From positions 186,001 to 250,000 of the forward strand of contig QWDQ01000035.1 in the NCBI GenBank assembly GCA_003868215.1: DNA of 64,000 bases, read 5' to 3'. Made by a program: the position numbers and the translations under genes. The notes under the pieces were generated by a model. It was not told the origin of the DNA. It did no database searches and saw only the letters and a program-made list of their open reading frames with translations. Origin of the DNA: Pseudophaeomoniella oleicola. Lineage: Eukaryota; Ascomycota; Eurotiomycetes; Phaeomoniellales; Phaeomoniellaceae. Positions 1-10,787 of the stretch are shown here, piece by piece; within the stretch, counting starts at the first letter, position 1, and each line of letters opens with the position of its first letter.

Positions 1-564
1 GACACTTTTGGATCTGTGTTATGTTCTTTTCTTCTCTTTTCTTCTGCCGTCGCCCCATTTCTTCCTCCGTCTTTCGGGAGCCTGTTTTATGCATATACAT
101 TGTATTCCTTGATCTTCTCTTCTTGGGACTACCTCTGGGGCTATAGGTAGATGTCACTGTTTTTTCTCCGTTGGATCAATTTGCAGCTTGTATCGGGCGT
201 AGCTTAGATCAGAGAGAGATATATATATATACCCCCGCCGATCCCTCCCAAGGCACCACGATGCGCAAGCTACGTGGTCCGGTGAGCGAAGCAATGAGAC
301 AAATGTTACGAATCAAGAACATCCCTACCATCGACCTTGTAGGCTGACTTCGTGACTGGGAAGGGGTAACCTAGGTACAGTTACAGTACGGCTACGGCGG
401 TCAAAGCGGCCAAATATGAAACCTCCGTGCTCGCTTCCCCTCCCCCACCCCAAAATTTATTTTTACGATATTGATTGACAGGCAATTTCTCGAAGCCGCC
501 GTGCCACGATATATCCAGCCATCCAGCCAGTCATCACCCAAAAACCTGGCTTTGGGGAGGGAAA
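1..564. other. 5' flank of RMT2-like gene
   Basis: No coding sequence could be supported here. There is a T/C-rich stretch near 20-75 and a short TA repeat near 220-232. The part nearest the gene should hold the promoter and 5' leader of the methyltransferase gene. An upstream in-frame extension from 475 exists but starts with TTG, so it was not used as coding. Confidence 0.5.
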
Positions 565-1869
565 ATGTCCGCCACAACAGTCGATCCCTCCGCTTTCGCG
601 GTCGACACCGACACCCGAGTCCAAGAGATCTTGTTGGCGGCGTCGAACCACGATGTAGTGACGCTGGAACAACTGTTGCGCGACTACGAATTTCCCGATT
701 GTAACGCCGTGGATGTGCAGGATTCGGAGACGGGGTTCTGTCCGTTACATGCGGCCGTTGCGGCTTGTGATGTTTCTGATGATGACGACGACGATGACGA
801 TGATACCGACGGCAAAGCAGAAGGAGGAGAAGGGAGCGTCCCGCACGATGCTAACGGGCTGAGCGCACAGGAAGATCTGGTAGCTGGCGCAAGAGAGACG
901 ATCCAGTGCTTGTTGCAGAACGGGGCGATCTGGAATCAGTTGGACGCGAGTGGGAATACGCCCGGGTGTCTGGCGCTGGAGCTCGGGTTGAGGGAATTGT
1001 ACGGGTTGATGGTTGATGCGGGTGTGAGAGCGGAAGTGCTTCTCAATCGCCTTCAGGGGTATGAACAGCTCGATGATGATGATGATGATGATGAGGAAGG
1101 AGAAGGGAAAGATGCGGAGATTGAGAAAGAGGCGCAAGACTCGGTGGAGACTACGGATGTGATAAAGACGCAAAGTATTTCCGCTGCGCAGCAAGACGAT
1201 GGGGACGTACCGAGCGAACGATACCTGGCATCTGCTCTAACGCATACGGGTGACAAGCTGTTGGATGACCAGAACAATGGTGTCATGATGGAATGGGAGG
1301 CAGGAATCATGAAGCGCTCGGCCGATGCATTACTCGACAGACCGGATCTGACAATCCTGAACATCGGATTTGGCATGGGGATTATCGACAGCTATATACA
1401 GGAACACACCAACAAGCCAGCCGCACACCACATAATCGAAGCCCATCCTTCTGTCCTTGCTGATATGCGGGCAAAAGGCTGGTTTGAAAAAGCCAATGTA
1501 ACGATACACGAAGGGAAATGGCAGGATATCCTCCCCGACATGGTCGCTGAAAATCAAGTCTTCGACGCAATCTACTTCGACACCTTCGCCGAAGACTATG
1601 CCCAATTCCGCGACTTCTTCTCTGAACATGTCATTGGAGTACTCGACCCCAGTGGCAAATGGAGTTTCTTCAATGGTATGGGTGCAGATCGTCAAATCAG
1701 TTACGACGTTTATCAAAAGGTCGTCGAGATCGATCTGTTTGAGTCTGGATTCGACGTAGAATGGTCTGATGTTGCAATACCAACACTGGAAAAGGAGTGG
1801 GAGGGTGTGAAACGAAAGTATTGGAATGTGGCCCAGTACCGCTTGCCTGTCTGCAAATTCATGGACTGA
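565..1869 (+). CDS. RMT2: Protein arginine N-methyltransferase 2 (Rmt2-like, delta-N-methyl)
   Basis: This is an intronless 434-aa protein. Yeast Rmt2 methylates the delta nitrogen of an arginine in ribosomal protein L12 using S-adenosylmethionine, in cytosol and nucleus. Residues about 15-170 form the ankyrin-like N-terminal region (LHAAVA; GNTPGCLALELG). The C-terminal half is the class I methyltransferase fold, with motif I NIGFGMGIID near residue 265, the post-I acidic segment HIIEAHPSVL, and YFDTFAEDY near residue 337. The end motif YWNVAQYRLPVC is typical of the family. The start is the first ATG in frame, giving MSATTVDPSAF. Two runs of seven or more aspartates, near residues 71-81 and 169-176, come from GAT/GAC repeats and are unusual. 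Its 3' end lies 16 bp from the convergent next gene. Confidence 0.93.
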   Translation: MSATTVDPSAFAVDTDTRVQEILLAASNHDVVTLEQLLRDYEFPDCNAVDVQDSETGFCPLHAAVAACDVSDDDDDDDDDTDGKAEGGEGSVPHDANGLSAQEDLVAGARETIQCLLQNGAIWNQLDASGNTPGCLALELGLRELYGLMVDAGVRAEVLLNRLQGYEQLDDDDDDDEEGEGKDAEIEKEAQDSVETTDVIKTQSISAAQQDDGDVPSERYLASALTHTGDKLLDDQNNGVMMEWEAGIMKRSADALLDRPDLTILNIGFGMGIIDSYIQEHTNKPAAHHIIEAHPSVLADMRAKGWFEKANVTIHEGKWQDILPDMVAENQVFDAIYFDTFAEDYAQFRDFFSEHVIGVLDPSGKWSFFNGMGADRQISYDVYQKVVEIDLFESGFDVEWSDVAIPTLEKEWEGVKRKYWNVAQYRLPVCKFMD

Positions 1870-1885
1870 ACGAACATGTCTGCCG

Positions 1886-2697
1886 TTACGACAGTGAATT
1901 CACCATGAGGGACGATTGGAGGCCGCCTACTTCATTGATGTCTCTATTTTCGAGTACATCCTTGTCTGCACCTTTTAAGCAGACCTCGATGAGCGCCTTG
2001 GCGAGGTTGTCAACTCTCACCGTTGGCAACAAACTTGATGCTCCAGCACCTAGCAGTCCAGATTCCTCGGAAAAGACGCCTCCAGGTCGAAGTGCGAAAG
2101 CTTTGAAGTCGTCTGGTCTGGTACTTGCAATGTCAAATATACCAACCTCTGTGGCGCCCTGCCGCATTTGTCAGCTACCAGGACCTCAGGATTGAGGAAG
2201 ACATACTTTGAGCTTTCTGTTCTCACCCTGCACCCACAGCTTTGCGTTTGGGTCGCGTTCTGCTCCCCGAGCGCTACAGTAGACAAATCTGAAAGGCTTC
2301 TTGGGAGAGGCGGAGGAAGCAAGCTCATCTCTGAACGTCTCGGCTGCCACAAGCGGATACCCAATGCCGACTTTCTTGGCCGTCTCCAGATCTGGGAAGG
2401 CTTCTATCTTTCCCCCCATTGCCCTACGATATTCTTAGCTGAGGGGGTTATGAAATTGCAGTCTCACACCAACCAGATGCACCCCTGTGCGCCCTTTAAT
2501 TGATCTAAAAGAGCGACTGGATACTGTGAGAACTCTTCATGGATTATCATGTTGACTTTCCCGCTTTTCTGGAGCTCCTCTTTGATAGGCTTCCGGGTCA
2601 GCACGACTATCTCGTCAACGCGCCTCTCCTTGATGCATTGTCTGATGACTGCTTCTCCAATGAAGCCCGTTGCACCGGTAACGATAATCTTCGCCAT
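1886..2697 (-). CDS. NAD(P)-binding Rossmann-fold (atypical short-chain dehydrogenase) protein
   Basis: The N-terminus, MAKIIVTGATGFIGEAVIRQ, carries the GxxGxxG dinucleotide-binding motif of extended/atypical SDR proteins (NmrA/epimerase-like). I infer three exons: 2468-2697, 2207-2423 and 1886-2158. Intron 1 is 44 nt and intron 2 is 48 nt with a clean GCTGAC branch point and CAG acceptor; together they give 239 aa in frame. The middle exon contains a YCSARGAERD segment and the last exon the FALRPGGVF segment that in this family follow the Rossmann sheet. The length is typical of small fungal NAD(P)-binding proteins of this kind. The substrate cannot be told from sequence. The gene is convergent with RMT2. 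Confidence 0.8.
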
Positions 2698-3228
2698 CCT
2701 TGTATGTAAGTAAGTCTACGCAAACTCTCAGCGTCTGGCAAGGAGTTAAGTAGATCAATTTCAATGTCGATGCAACGGAACTCTTCGGCTAGGTGAATGG
2801 AACTGCACTGGGCTTCCTACGGATCGCACCCTGGGTGGCGATAACGATATAATTTCCAGCTCTTGCAGCTCGCTTAACGTTAGCCTTTGATCAACCGGTA
2901 GTCGGATAACGTAGTCCTATGTGGTCTTCCATAGTAGTCGGCCTCGTCGGGAATCAAATGGCAAGAAATTTACCGGAAGACGCCCCACTCCTTCCTTCCC
3001 TCGACTGTTCCGCCGGAACTCCCCGCCCCGCATACGTCACTGTCCTATTGTTAACTTCAATCTTTGCGATAATTATCTCACATCGGCAGTCGGTCAGGAT
3101 AGCCAATGTACACATTTTCTTAATCATTTTTCTGCCGCCGTGCATATTCGTGCTTGCAGTCCTTCGGCATTCAGGAAAGCAGCCAAAATACGCCTGGCCA
3201 TTTCAGGATCTGCCTGACCAGATAGATC
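2698..3228. other. Intergenic region between divergent genes
   Basis: This stretch separates the NAD(P)-binding gene on the minus strand from the following plus-strand gene, so it should hold both promoters. I see no supported coding exon. Reading frames across it are short and lack family resemblance. Confidence 0.4.
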
Positions 3229-4689
3229 ATGGTTCGAGTTGATATTAACTTCAATCCGGAACGGGATTCGGCGCTTAGTAGAACAGCCAAGAGGTCAGAC
3301 CTTACCAATGCAAATCCAACAACTCATGCGCATTGGAGGACTGGCCTAGGGAGCCAATCTCCCCCAAGGCTGGTCTTGACAAGTGACACTCCCGGTAAGT
3401 ACGGGTATCAAGATATGCCTCCTGGCGTCGCACGATATCGCTCTGTAATGAAACCGTCCCTACTCCGAGGTTCTGACTTCGAGTCCTGGATTTGGCAAGA
3501 GGAGTCATGATCAGTACCATGAGGGCTAACGACTACGGTTATGATACTTCATAGATTTTGATCCTACCACGATAGAACATTGGAGGGCCGAAGGGCTCAT
3601 CGTGGGCTACCTGCCATATGATGGAGATCCGAAAGCATATCGCAAACAGTTAATGCAGATTGCGGATGGATTGCACCTGACAGATAAATGGGCAATATGC
3701 TGCAAGTAACCCCTTGTTCGTCGTCACCCCAAATAGCAGCCGTCAATGAAGTACCCCTGTAATTTCCAGCTGACTAACGACTGCGTTGCTATACAGCTTA
3801 TGGTGAAGCTGCTACAGAATGCCTCGATGCTTGTATGAAGCCAATGCCAAAGCTGATAGCTCTGATCGCACATTATCCATCACACCTCCCAAAATCCTCG
3901 GCAGACTTCCCACCCTCGCTGCTCGTGCAGATCCATCTAGCGGGATCCCAGTCCGATCTCAAGCGTGCCCACTCCCCCAACTTAGCCTCATTGATATGCC
4001 GCTACCCCGGTTCTCTGCCGGGATTCGCAGAGCATGATCTCGACGAATTCAACAAGACATCTGCCAGCCTCGCCTGGTCCCGATCACTCGGCCTCATCCG
4101 CCAAGTCTTCGGCCTGGACGTCGACCTAGAATCTATCTGGGAAGCCCACACGGCCCTCGAATTCGCCGAACGCGACGCCGACAAGACGATGAAAACCATG
4201 GTCGACGAACCCTACGTCAACCACGTCCCGACCATGACCGGTGGCATCGGCGCCAAAGACCTCCACCGCTTCTACAGAGACTACTTCATCCCCGGCAACC
4301 CGCCCGACACCGCCATGAAGCTCCTCAGCCGCACCGTCGGCGTCGACCGCATCGTCGATGAAATGGCCTTCAGTTTCACTCACACCCAACAAGTCCCCTG
4401 GATGCTCCCCGGGATCCCGCCGACGGGCAAGAAAGTCGAAGTCGCCCTCGTCAGCGTCGTCTGCATCCGCGGCAAAAAACTCTACCACGAACACATTTAC
4501 TGGGACCAGGCGAGCGTGTTGGTTCAAGTCGGGTTGTTAGACCCCAAATTGGTTCCGGATACGTTCAAAACGACAGAGGCAGGGAGGGAGAAGGAGGTCG
4601 AGAGGTTACCGGTCGTCGGACGAGAGGCGGTGGTCAAAGTCGCGGACGAAGAGAAAGGGGAGAGTAATCTGTTGATTCCGGATTGGTAG
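3229..4689 (+). CDS. Dienelactone-hydrolase-like / SnoaL-like domain protein
   Basis: Three exons are inferred: 3229-3394, 3555-3701 and 3797-4689, joining in frame to 401 aa. Residues about 50-190 resemble the alpha/beta-hydrolase (dienelactone hydrolase) part of a fungal protein family, with FDPTTIEHWRAEG, GYLPYDGD and SYGEAATECLDAC. Residues about 200-370 form a SnoaL-like (NTF2-fold) half, with MTGGIGAKDLHRFYRDYFIP, VVCIRGKKLYHEHIYWDQAS and VQVGLLDP. The usual GxCxGG nucleophile elbow of dienelactone hydrolases is not visible, so hydrolase activity is doubtful. The second intron needs a GC donor (GCAAGT at 3702) because no GT donor keeps the frame. The first intron is long, at 160 nt. The true start could lie further upstream. 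Confidence 0.7.
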
Positions 4690-5734
4690 CCTTTCTCTTC
4701 ACATCTTATCGGACCAGTTCGTTTTTGGCTGCCTGGTATGTATATTGATGAACGACTTCATGAAAAAAGAGGCATACACACACACACACGATCTCGTTCT
4801 TTCTTCTTCTTGTATGATATCTATGATCGATAGTACCTACCTCCACACACCGACACCAGATTTGAATCCCCTATCTCGCCTAGGTACGTAACACGTACAA
4901 ATTAACTAATTAGTCAGTATACTACTATCTTCGGTAGCAAATGATAACCACCAAAATCTCGGAACCAACACACCTCACACAACCACCCATGCCTGCCCAG
5001 CCTTCGTTTTAACTGATAGTCTTTTACGTAACCTACTTACCTACCTAGGTAAGTAGTGATTATCAAAACCGGAAACTCAATCGATCGATCGGTCGGTCAA
5101 TCGGTCGATATAAACCAAACCTAGGTACCTACGTACCTACCTAGATAGGTAGATAGGTATCCGAAAGTTCATATTGTGAAATTCAATCCCAATCCTATCC
5201 TTGTGATGACATGTAGATAAAGTTTCTCTAACTTGGGGGGGCGATAGATCGATCGATAGATAGATAGATAGGACGGCGAGACGGGTATTATTATTAGGTG
5301 GTGGTGGTCGGTCATCTATGGGTTTTTTTGGGGTGGAGTGGAGTGGAATGAGGACGGGATGGGGACTTGGGAGGGGGGGGGGGAGGAGTCATGCATACCT
5401 ACCTAATTAAGGTAACTAAGGTAACTAGGCACCTACGGAGTATAAGTTGTCCTGTCCTGTTCGGAGCGCGTTGGTTAAGTGCTTATTGTTGTATTGTTGT
5501 TGGTGGTGTTGGATGACGACGGGGGAACTTTCTTATATCAATTAGTGTATTACTGTAATAATTAGCTTGGCCAAGTTCAAAGTTCAATCCCAACTTCCAA
5601 ACTTATTACCTCTTTCCTTTCTCTTTTTTACTACTTTCCCAATTCTCTCTCTCTCTAAAAAAAAAAGGGGGGACCGATTCAAAATAGAAATTCGAATACA
5701 CCCGGGGTTTCAGGGGGGATAAAGAAGATTCAGT
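4690..5734. other. Repeat-rich intergenic region
   Basis: About 1 kb without a supported gene. It holds a CA run near 4780, CGATCGATCGGTCGGTC-like tetranucleotide arrays near 5085-5110 and 5245-5270, many CCTACCTAGGTA motifs, a G run near 5374, and a CT run near 5645. The distal end should contain the promoter of the SRPBCC gene. Confidence 0.6.
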
Positions 5735-5888
5735 ATGGGTCAATTTCAAAGCAGTTTATACACAGAGGTCGAGATCGAGGCCGGGCCGGAGAGGGTTCGA
5801 GATGTGGTACGTAATTACTATGATTTCTTTTTTCGGCTACCTGTTCTACCTAAACTACCTACCTACCTACCTACCTGTTGTTTAGTAT

Positions 5889-5920
<32 letters not shown>

Positions 5921-6121
5921 TTTTGACAATTAATCTATAGTTTATGGATTTCCCTCGGTACAAGGAGTGGTGTAAATGGACTGTCGAGCCGATTGGTGAG
6001 AGTAGTAAGAAGGCGTCGACGACGGCGGAATTGGGCACGGATGATCACGTCAAGGTTGATATGAAAGGCACGGTGTTTCGGCCGGTCATCTTGGTAAATA
6101 TTACTTCAAACCATACATCTC

Positions 6122-6154
<33 letters not shown>

Positions 6155-6453
6155 GGCACTACCTACACCTCCTCTTTTCCCCATCTTATCTGATTTTTTT
6201 TTTCTTTTCAAAAAAGGAATCAACTCCCGACTCGTTCACATGGGAAGGATCGTTATACGGCCTCTTGGTCGGCAAACACCAATTTCTCTGGAAACCCAGC
6301 GAAAAGACGACGGGGGGTACGACGGTGGTCCAGACGGAGGATTTTCGCGGACCGTTGGCGTTCATGTTCGGGGAGGGGTGGAGTCCGAGGAGGATGACGC
6401 TGGAGAATTGGGATGAGTTCTTTGCGGATTTGAAGAGGGAGGCGGAGAAATGA
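5735..6453 (+). CDS. SRPBCC (START-like, polyketide cyclase/dehydrase family) protein
   Basis: Three exons (5735-5806, 5941-6093, 6217-6453), all in phase 0, give 153 aa. The opening EVEIEAGPERVRDV followed by FMDFPRYKEWCKW is the first beta strand and helix pair of SRPBCC proteins, which bind hydrophobic ligands in a deep cavity. TWEGSLYGLLVGKH and the LAFMFGEGW segment plus the C-terminal helix complete the fold. No catalytic role can be read from sequence. Both introns carry microsatellites: TGA repeats in intron 1 and a CT tract in intron 2. The neighbours are unrelated genes. Confidence 0.8.
5889..5920. repeat. (TGA)n microsatellite in intron
   Basis: About ten uninterrupted ATG/TGA triplets inside the first intron of the SRPBCC gene, just before its acceptor site. 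Confidence 0.9.
6121..6154. repeat. (CT)n microsatellite in intron
   Basis: A CT dinucleotide tract in the second intron of the SRPBCC gene, forming most of its pyrimidine-rich segment. Confidence 0.9.
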
Positions 6454-7278
6454 GATGTCTGTCTCTAATCATGTATCCTGTTTTGTTTTTTTGCCCGATT
6501 ACTTTTGTATGTATGTATGTATGCATCTAGGTAAGGTACCAATCCAACTGGTTACGACCAGGTACGAATACTAGATCCAAAGATTCCTCGAGCCATGAAC
6601 TGATGAGCGATGCTTGCCATACTCGACGGATCCATCAGAGGCAACTGACAGACAACATTCTAGCCCCACCCCGGCAAAAAAGAGCGTGTTGATGATATTA
6701 GACTCGCTCGACGATACCGTTTACATCGTTGATGAGAGGCAGAACGACACACATCTCATTAGTGACATGTGTGTATGTGATTTGCACAGCCTCTCGAAAA
6801 TATCAAAGTATTAATTACCTAATTGATTATTATCCCAGCAAGGAAAGAAGTGATGGATGATACAGTTAATGCGGTTTCTTCTCACAGAAGAAGAAGAAGA
6901 AGAAGAAGAAGAAGAAGAAGCAGATCTGGATCTGTGGAATCAATTATTTCAGTATCCTTGTTGAGGAAGTAGAGAGATTATCAGTTGTAGTCAATGTTAG
7001 TTATTATCGTCGACTTGCTGTTATTCTGTGTTGCGGTGTCGCGGTGTCGGGCCTGATCATTGGACCTGCTGTAGCTTGTCTCATCAGCAGTCACAAAGCT
7101 GCCAGCGCTACCTATTCGCTCATTGTATCGATTTACACTAGACAGACAGCTTTAGTGTACTAAAGTCTAGCGCTAAGCATTATTGAGTAATTCATACTGT
7201 CTTAATAAGAACCATTAACTTACCGGATATGTTTGACGACATATGTGAAAAAGATAATTAAAAAAAAGAAAAATATAC
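6454..7278. other. Intergenic region with AAG microsatellite
   Basis: No gene could be supported. A pure (AAG)n tract lies at 6886-6920. Short reading frames here are not conserved-looking and lack domain signatures. Confidence 0.5.
6886..6920. repeat. (AAG)n microsatellite
   Basis: Around twelve perfect AAG/GAA triplets in intergenic DNA upstream of the tRNA gene. Confidence 0.9.
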
Positions 7279-7373
7279 GACAACCGTAGGATTCGAACCT
7301 ACGCTCCCGAAGGAAATGGCTAGAAACTGCTGAAAATAGCAGGCCATCGCGTTAACCACTCCGCCAGGTTGTC
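7279..7373 (-). tRNA. tRNA-Ser (anticodon GCU) with intron
   Basis: Read on the minus strand, the ends GACAACC and GGTTGTC pair as a seven-base acceptor stem. A D arm follows, then the anticodon stem ATGGC/GCCAT with loop C-T-GCT-A. A long variable arm (TTCCTTCGGGAGC) marks a class II tRNA, and the T arm GTAGGTTCGAATCCTAC is perfect. The anticodon GCT reads AGC/AGU serine codons. About 15 nt (TTTTCAGCAGTTTCT) are inserted after position 37, the normal place for nuclear tRNA introns. The GTTCGAATCC box B is present. Leucine was considered, but the anticodon loop fits serine. Confidence 0.93.
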
Positions 7374-8365
7374 ATTGCAATTGCAATTCTGGTTATTATT
7401 GGAAGTGCTTAAGAATATTACACTATATAACATTACTACAATACTACTTAACTACAATATTATCAATATGAAAACACAGCAGTTCACTTTCTCCATCTTT
7501 CACATCTCAATTATTATACGTAGTAGTTCTGAATACTAGTCTTATCATAATCGTTTTCATTGAGTTCACTTTTACCTTAAGAGCTAGATACTTTATAAGA
7601 TGATACATCTTCTTGAGAGCTACCGTGAAGAGCATTCATCATTCCGCAACTAACTATGTAAGTAAATATGCGCTGTACAGCATGTTGACACCATGTCTGC
7701 ATGCCTCATAAATTCAGCTCGAAGAGAGGATCTAAATGATATGCTTAGTGTGCCAAAGGAGAGCCTCTGAAATACATTGAGGTAAAGCCAAAATGTCTAA
7801 ATTGTTCAAATGGAGTATCATGGCCATGGAAACGATTCTTCCCAGTGAAGGAAGACCTTTGTTCTATGGATATGGAAGAATTGAGGACTTGGGCCAAGAA
7901 AGATTCCTTGCTGCATACCGCTGCAGCAGTTGAAAGTCTCTCTGCTCGCCCAACAATGCCGCGTGAGCATGTTATTCAGAGAAAACCAGGTTCTGGAAAG
8001 AAGACGGCTATCAAGGAGAAGAGAAGACAAACCTAGTCGGATGACCACAAGGAAAGGTCCGTCGACCGAGAAGTAGTGCTGATAGAAAATTGATACAATC
8101 CAACATGATTCTAAGTGTAGCACAGTAGAGCGGGGTGTTTACTTTTCATACGTCTTTCAGTATATAGTGCTGGACTTCACGTCACGCTCAGCATAACTTA
8201 TATCTGTATATCGTACTATGTTGTATGATGTTTAGGCCCCGTTAGGCGTGGGGCAAGGACTTCTCCGCCAAAATTTCAGGTGGAAATTTATTTGGGAAAA
8301 ACCTCGTCCCCCATCGCATATTGAGTCTGTACTACAAACACAGGGCAACATCCTATTTCAGCGCC
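7374..8365. other. Intergenic region downstream of tRNA
   Basis: No gene is supported. Reading frames of about 60 aa near 7845-8036 lack any recognisable domain and have no convincing splice partners. The last 100 bases should hold the promoter of the nucleolar RRM gene. Confidence 0.4.
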
Positions 8366-10087
8366 ATGGCTGTAGATACCAAAGATAAGAAGCGGAAAGG
8401 TAAGGGCCTGCATGTCTAGCCTCAAATAATGCACAATTACTAACCCGTCACTATCAGTTTCTGCTGTCGAACCTCAGAAGAAATCCAAGAAAAGCAAGAC
8501 AGCTAGTGAGGAGGAAGCTAAAGCTGTCCCTGCACCGAAGAAATCCAATGCGCCTGTTGCATCAAAGTTCTCAGCACGAAAGCATGCTGCCGATTTCCTT
8601 GATGACGAGGAATCCAAGCCTGTCGCAGTCGTAGAAACGCCTGCAGTGACCGCTGCCGAAACCGAACAGCCCAAGAAGAAGAAATCGAAGAAAGCCGCTG
8701 CTGAGAGCGTCCCCGAAGTAGCTGCACCCGTGGTAGTACAGGAGACAAAAGAAGTTACTACACTGAAAAACGGCGCGAAGAAGTCAAAGAAACATACCAA
8801 AGTTGTTGACACCACCTCCGAACCAACAGAGGTAACAGAATCCGTGACGGAAACGGCGCAACCTCCGAAGAAAACCCAGAAGAAAAAGCAGACTAGCAAG
8901 AAGGTGGAGGCCACTGCACAATCAGAAGATGAGGCAAATGGTGAGGGAAGTTTGAGCGAGGAAGAGGATGAGGACCAAGCTAGAGCTCTTCTTGCTGGCT
9001 TTGACGATGATGAACCCGATACAGCTGAAGATAAGGGTCTCGACGAGGATACTTCGATCCCTGGCCTACATAAGAAGGCGAAGAGGAAGCTCCAACAGCT
9101 TGGCAAGGGATCGCACAGTGGTCCGGGAACAGTTTACGTTGGGTAAGTCCTGTTGATGTAAGTGTACGCATGAATGTGCAACTGACTCCTTTCAGACGTA
9201 TTCCTCACGGTTTCTATGAACATCAAATGCGTGCCTACTTCTCCCAGTTCGGCGATATCACGAATCTTCGTCTTTCCCGAAATCGAAAGACGGGTGCATC
9301 CAAGCATTTCGCATTCCTTGAATTCTCGTCAGCCGAGGTTGCTAAAATTGTTGCCGAAACGATGGACAACTATCTCATGTTTGGTCACATTCTGAAATGT
9401 AAATTCATTCCACAAGAGAACGTCCATCCAGAAATGTGGAAAGGTGCGAACCGTCGCTACAAAGCGACGCCTTGGAATAAACTCGAGAAGAAACAACTAG
9501 AGGCTCCCAAGACCAAGGAACAGTGGAACAACAAACTTGCGAAAGAGCAAAAGAAACGCGAGGAAAAACAGAAGAAAATGAAGGAAATGGGCTACGACTT
9601 CGAGGCACCCAAACTCAAATCCATCGAAGACATCGCCAGCAAACCGTCATCCAAGAGTCTCGAAGCACCGCCTGATGAAGCACAGAACGCCGCTGAACCT
9701 CAAAAGGCCATCGAAGCAGTTCCATCTCCATCATCATCATCCTCGAAGAAACGCAGCAGCAAAGAAAAGAAAGCCCAAGCCCAAGACCAAGCAGAACAAG
9801 CCGAAGAGCAACTGGCAAATGACCTCGCCGCAGCCGCCGGCGGACCATCTGCTATCCCAACACCGATAAAGAAGAAAAAGTCCAAGTCTTCTGCTACCGC
9901 TACTGCTGCTACTGCTACAACAGAGACAATGGAAAAGGAGCCTACGGTAGCGACTAAGAAAGAAGAGCAGCCAAAGAAAAGAAAAGCTGCAAGCGAGACA
10001 CCAGCCGTCGTTGACGAGAAGGAAAGTAAATCCAAAGGCAGAGACAAAGCTGTCAAGAAGAGCAAAAAGGCAACCGGAAAAGTTTGA
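8366..10087 (+). CDS. NOP15: Nucleolar RRM protein, ribosome biogenesis factor Nop15/NIFK-like
   Basis: Three exons (8366-8399, 8458-9142, 9196-10087) give 536 aa. The single RRM lies at about residues 233-312, with RNP2 TVYVGRIPHGF and RNP1 KHFAFLEF. The YLMFGHILKCK strand and the following WNKLEKKQLEAP segment are characteristic of the Nop15/NIFK family, which binds pre-rRNA near ITS2 in pre-60S particles. The N-terminal 230 residues and the last 150 are rich in Lys, Ala and Glu with many KKSKK runs, giving nucleolar-type signals; they are longer than in yeast Nop15 (220 aa). Intron 2 falls between RNP2 residues. The start ATG lies in the context GCGCCATGG. Confidence 0.9.
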
Positions 10088-10453
10088 AGTCTGTTCTTTG
10101 ATACTGTACTTAGGGTACTTTGGATGTCTGTCTGGCTGTTTAGGTAGTCAGTCCCTAATATCTTCTATTCCAGTATTCTTAACTTGATTATTTCGTAGGA
10201 AGTCTAGTCTCTCTTTTGAGTAGTAATAGAGAAAGCGTTTCTCTTGATTCATTATTCACATAATAGTAAAACTAGATAAATCAACCGTGTACACTATACA
10301 CTGTAATGAGGTCGGGTAGGTAAGGTACCCAGGTAGCTAAAATCCGGTAAAAACTTCCGATAGAATTTTTCGTACGTATGCAGTAATTGATACATACATA
10401 CATACATACAAAAACCTCCCTTTCTTTCTTTCTTCCTTCCCTGGATGAAGTGT

Positions 10454-10489
10454 AGGAGGAGGAGGAGGAGGAGGAGGAGGAGGAGGAGG
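10454..10489. repeat. (GGA)n microsatellite
   Basis: A pure GGA/GAG trinucleotide tract of about twelve units, about 200 bp from the assembly gap. Confidence 0.9.
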
Positions 10490-10557
10490 TAAGTGTAATG
10501 AAAGCCCATCATCTGTTAGAAAAAAATAAAATAAAATGGATGGTTGGTTTTCTTCCT

Positions 10558-10585
10558 CCCCCCCCCCCCCCCCCCCCCCCCCCCC
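10558..10585. repeat. Poly-C tract
   Basis: A 28-base cytosine run followed by C/A-only sequence up to the gap. Confidence 0.9.
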
Positions 10586-10660
10586 ACCACCCCCACAAAA
10601 CAAAACAAAAAAGCCAAAAACACCACCCCAAAACCCCCCCACAAACAACACCAAACAGAA

Positions 10661-10670
10661 NNNNNNNNNN
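10661..10670. other. Assembly gap (10 N)
   Basis: Ten consecutive N characters flanked by homopolymer-rich sequence on both sides. The true distance across it is unknown. Confidence 0.99.
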
Positions 10671-10763
10671 GGGGAGGGGGGGGGGGAGGGGGAGGAAGAT
10701 AAAAAAAAAAAAAACCAAATTCTTTTTTAAAAAAAAAAAAAAAAAAGGGGGGTGTGTTTTTTT

Positions 10764-10787
10764 CCCCCCCCCCCCCCCCCCCCCCCC
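10764..10787. repeat. Poly-C tract
   Basis: A second long cytosine run, on the right side of the gap, close to the 3' end of the zinc-cluster gene. Confidence 0.9.

Noticed and set aside
475-564. N-terminal extension of the RMT2 frame
   Set aside because: It starts with TTG, lacks conservation-like sequence, and the ATG at 565 gives the expected N-terminus.
745-1716. Long minus-strand open frames across RMT2
   Set aside because: They are shadows of the coding strand; poly-Ile/poly-Ser stretches simply reflect the GAT repeats.
5081-5275. Tetranucleotide GATC/GGTC arrays as a possible transposon end
   Set aside because: No inverted terminal repeats, target duplications or coding remains; simple-sequence expansion explains it.
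7845-8036. Open frame of 63 codons upstream of the RRM gene
   Set aside because: No domain, no partner exon, and short enough to be chance.
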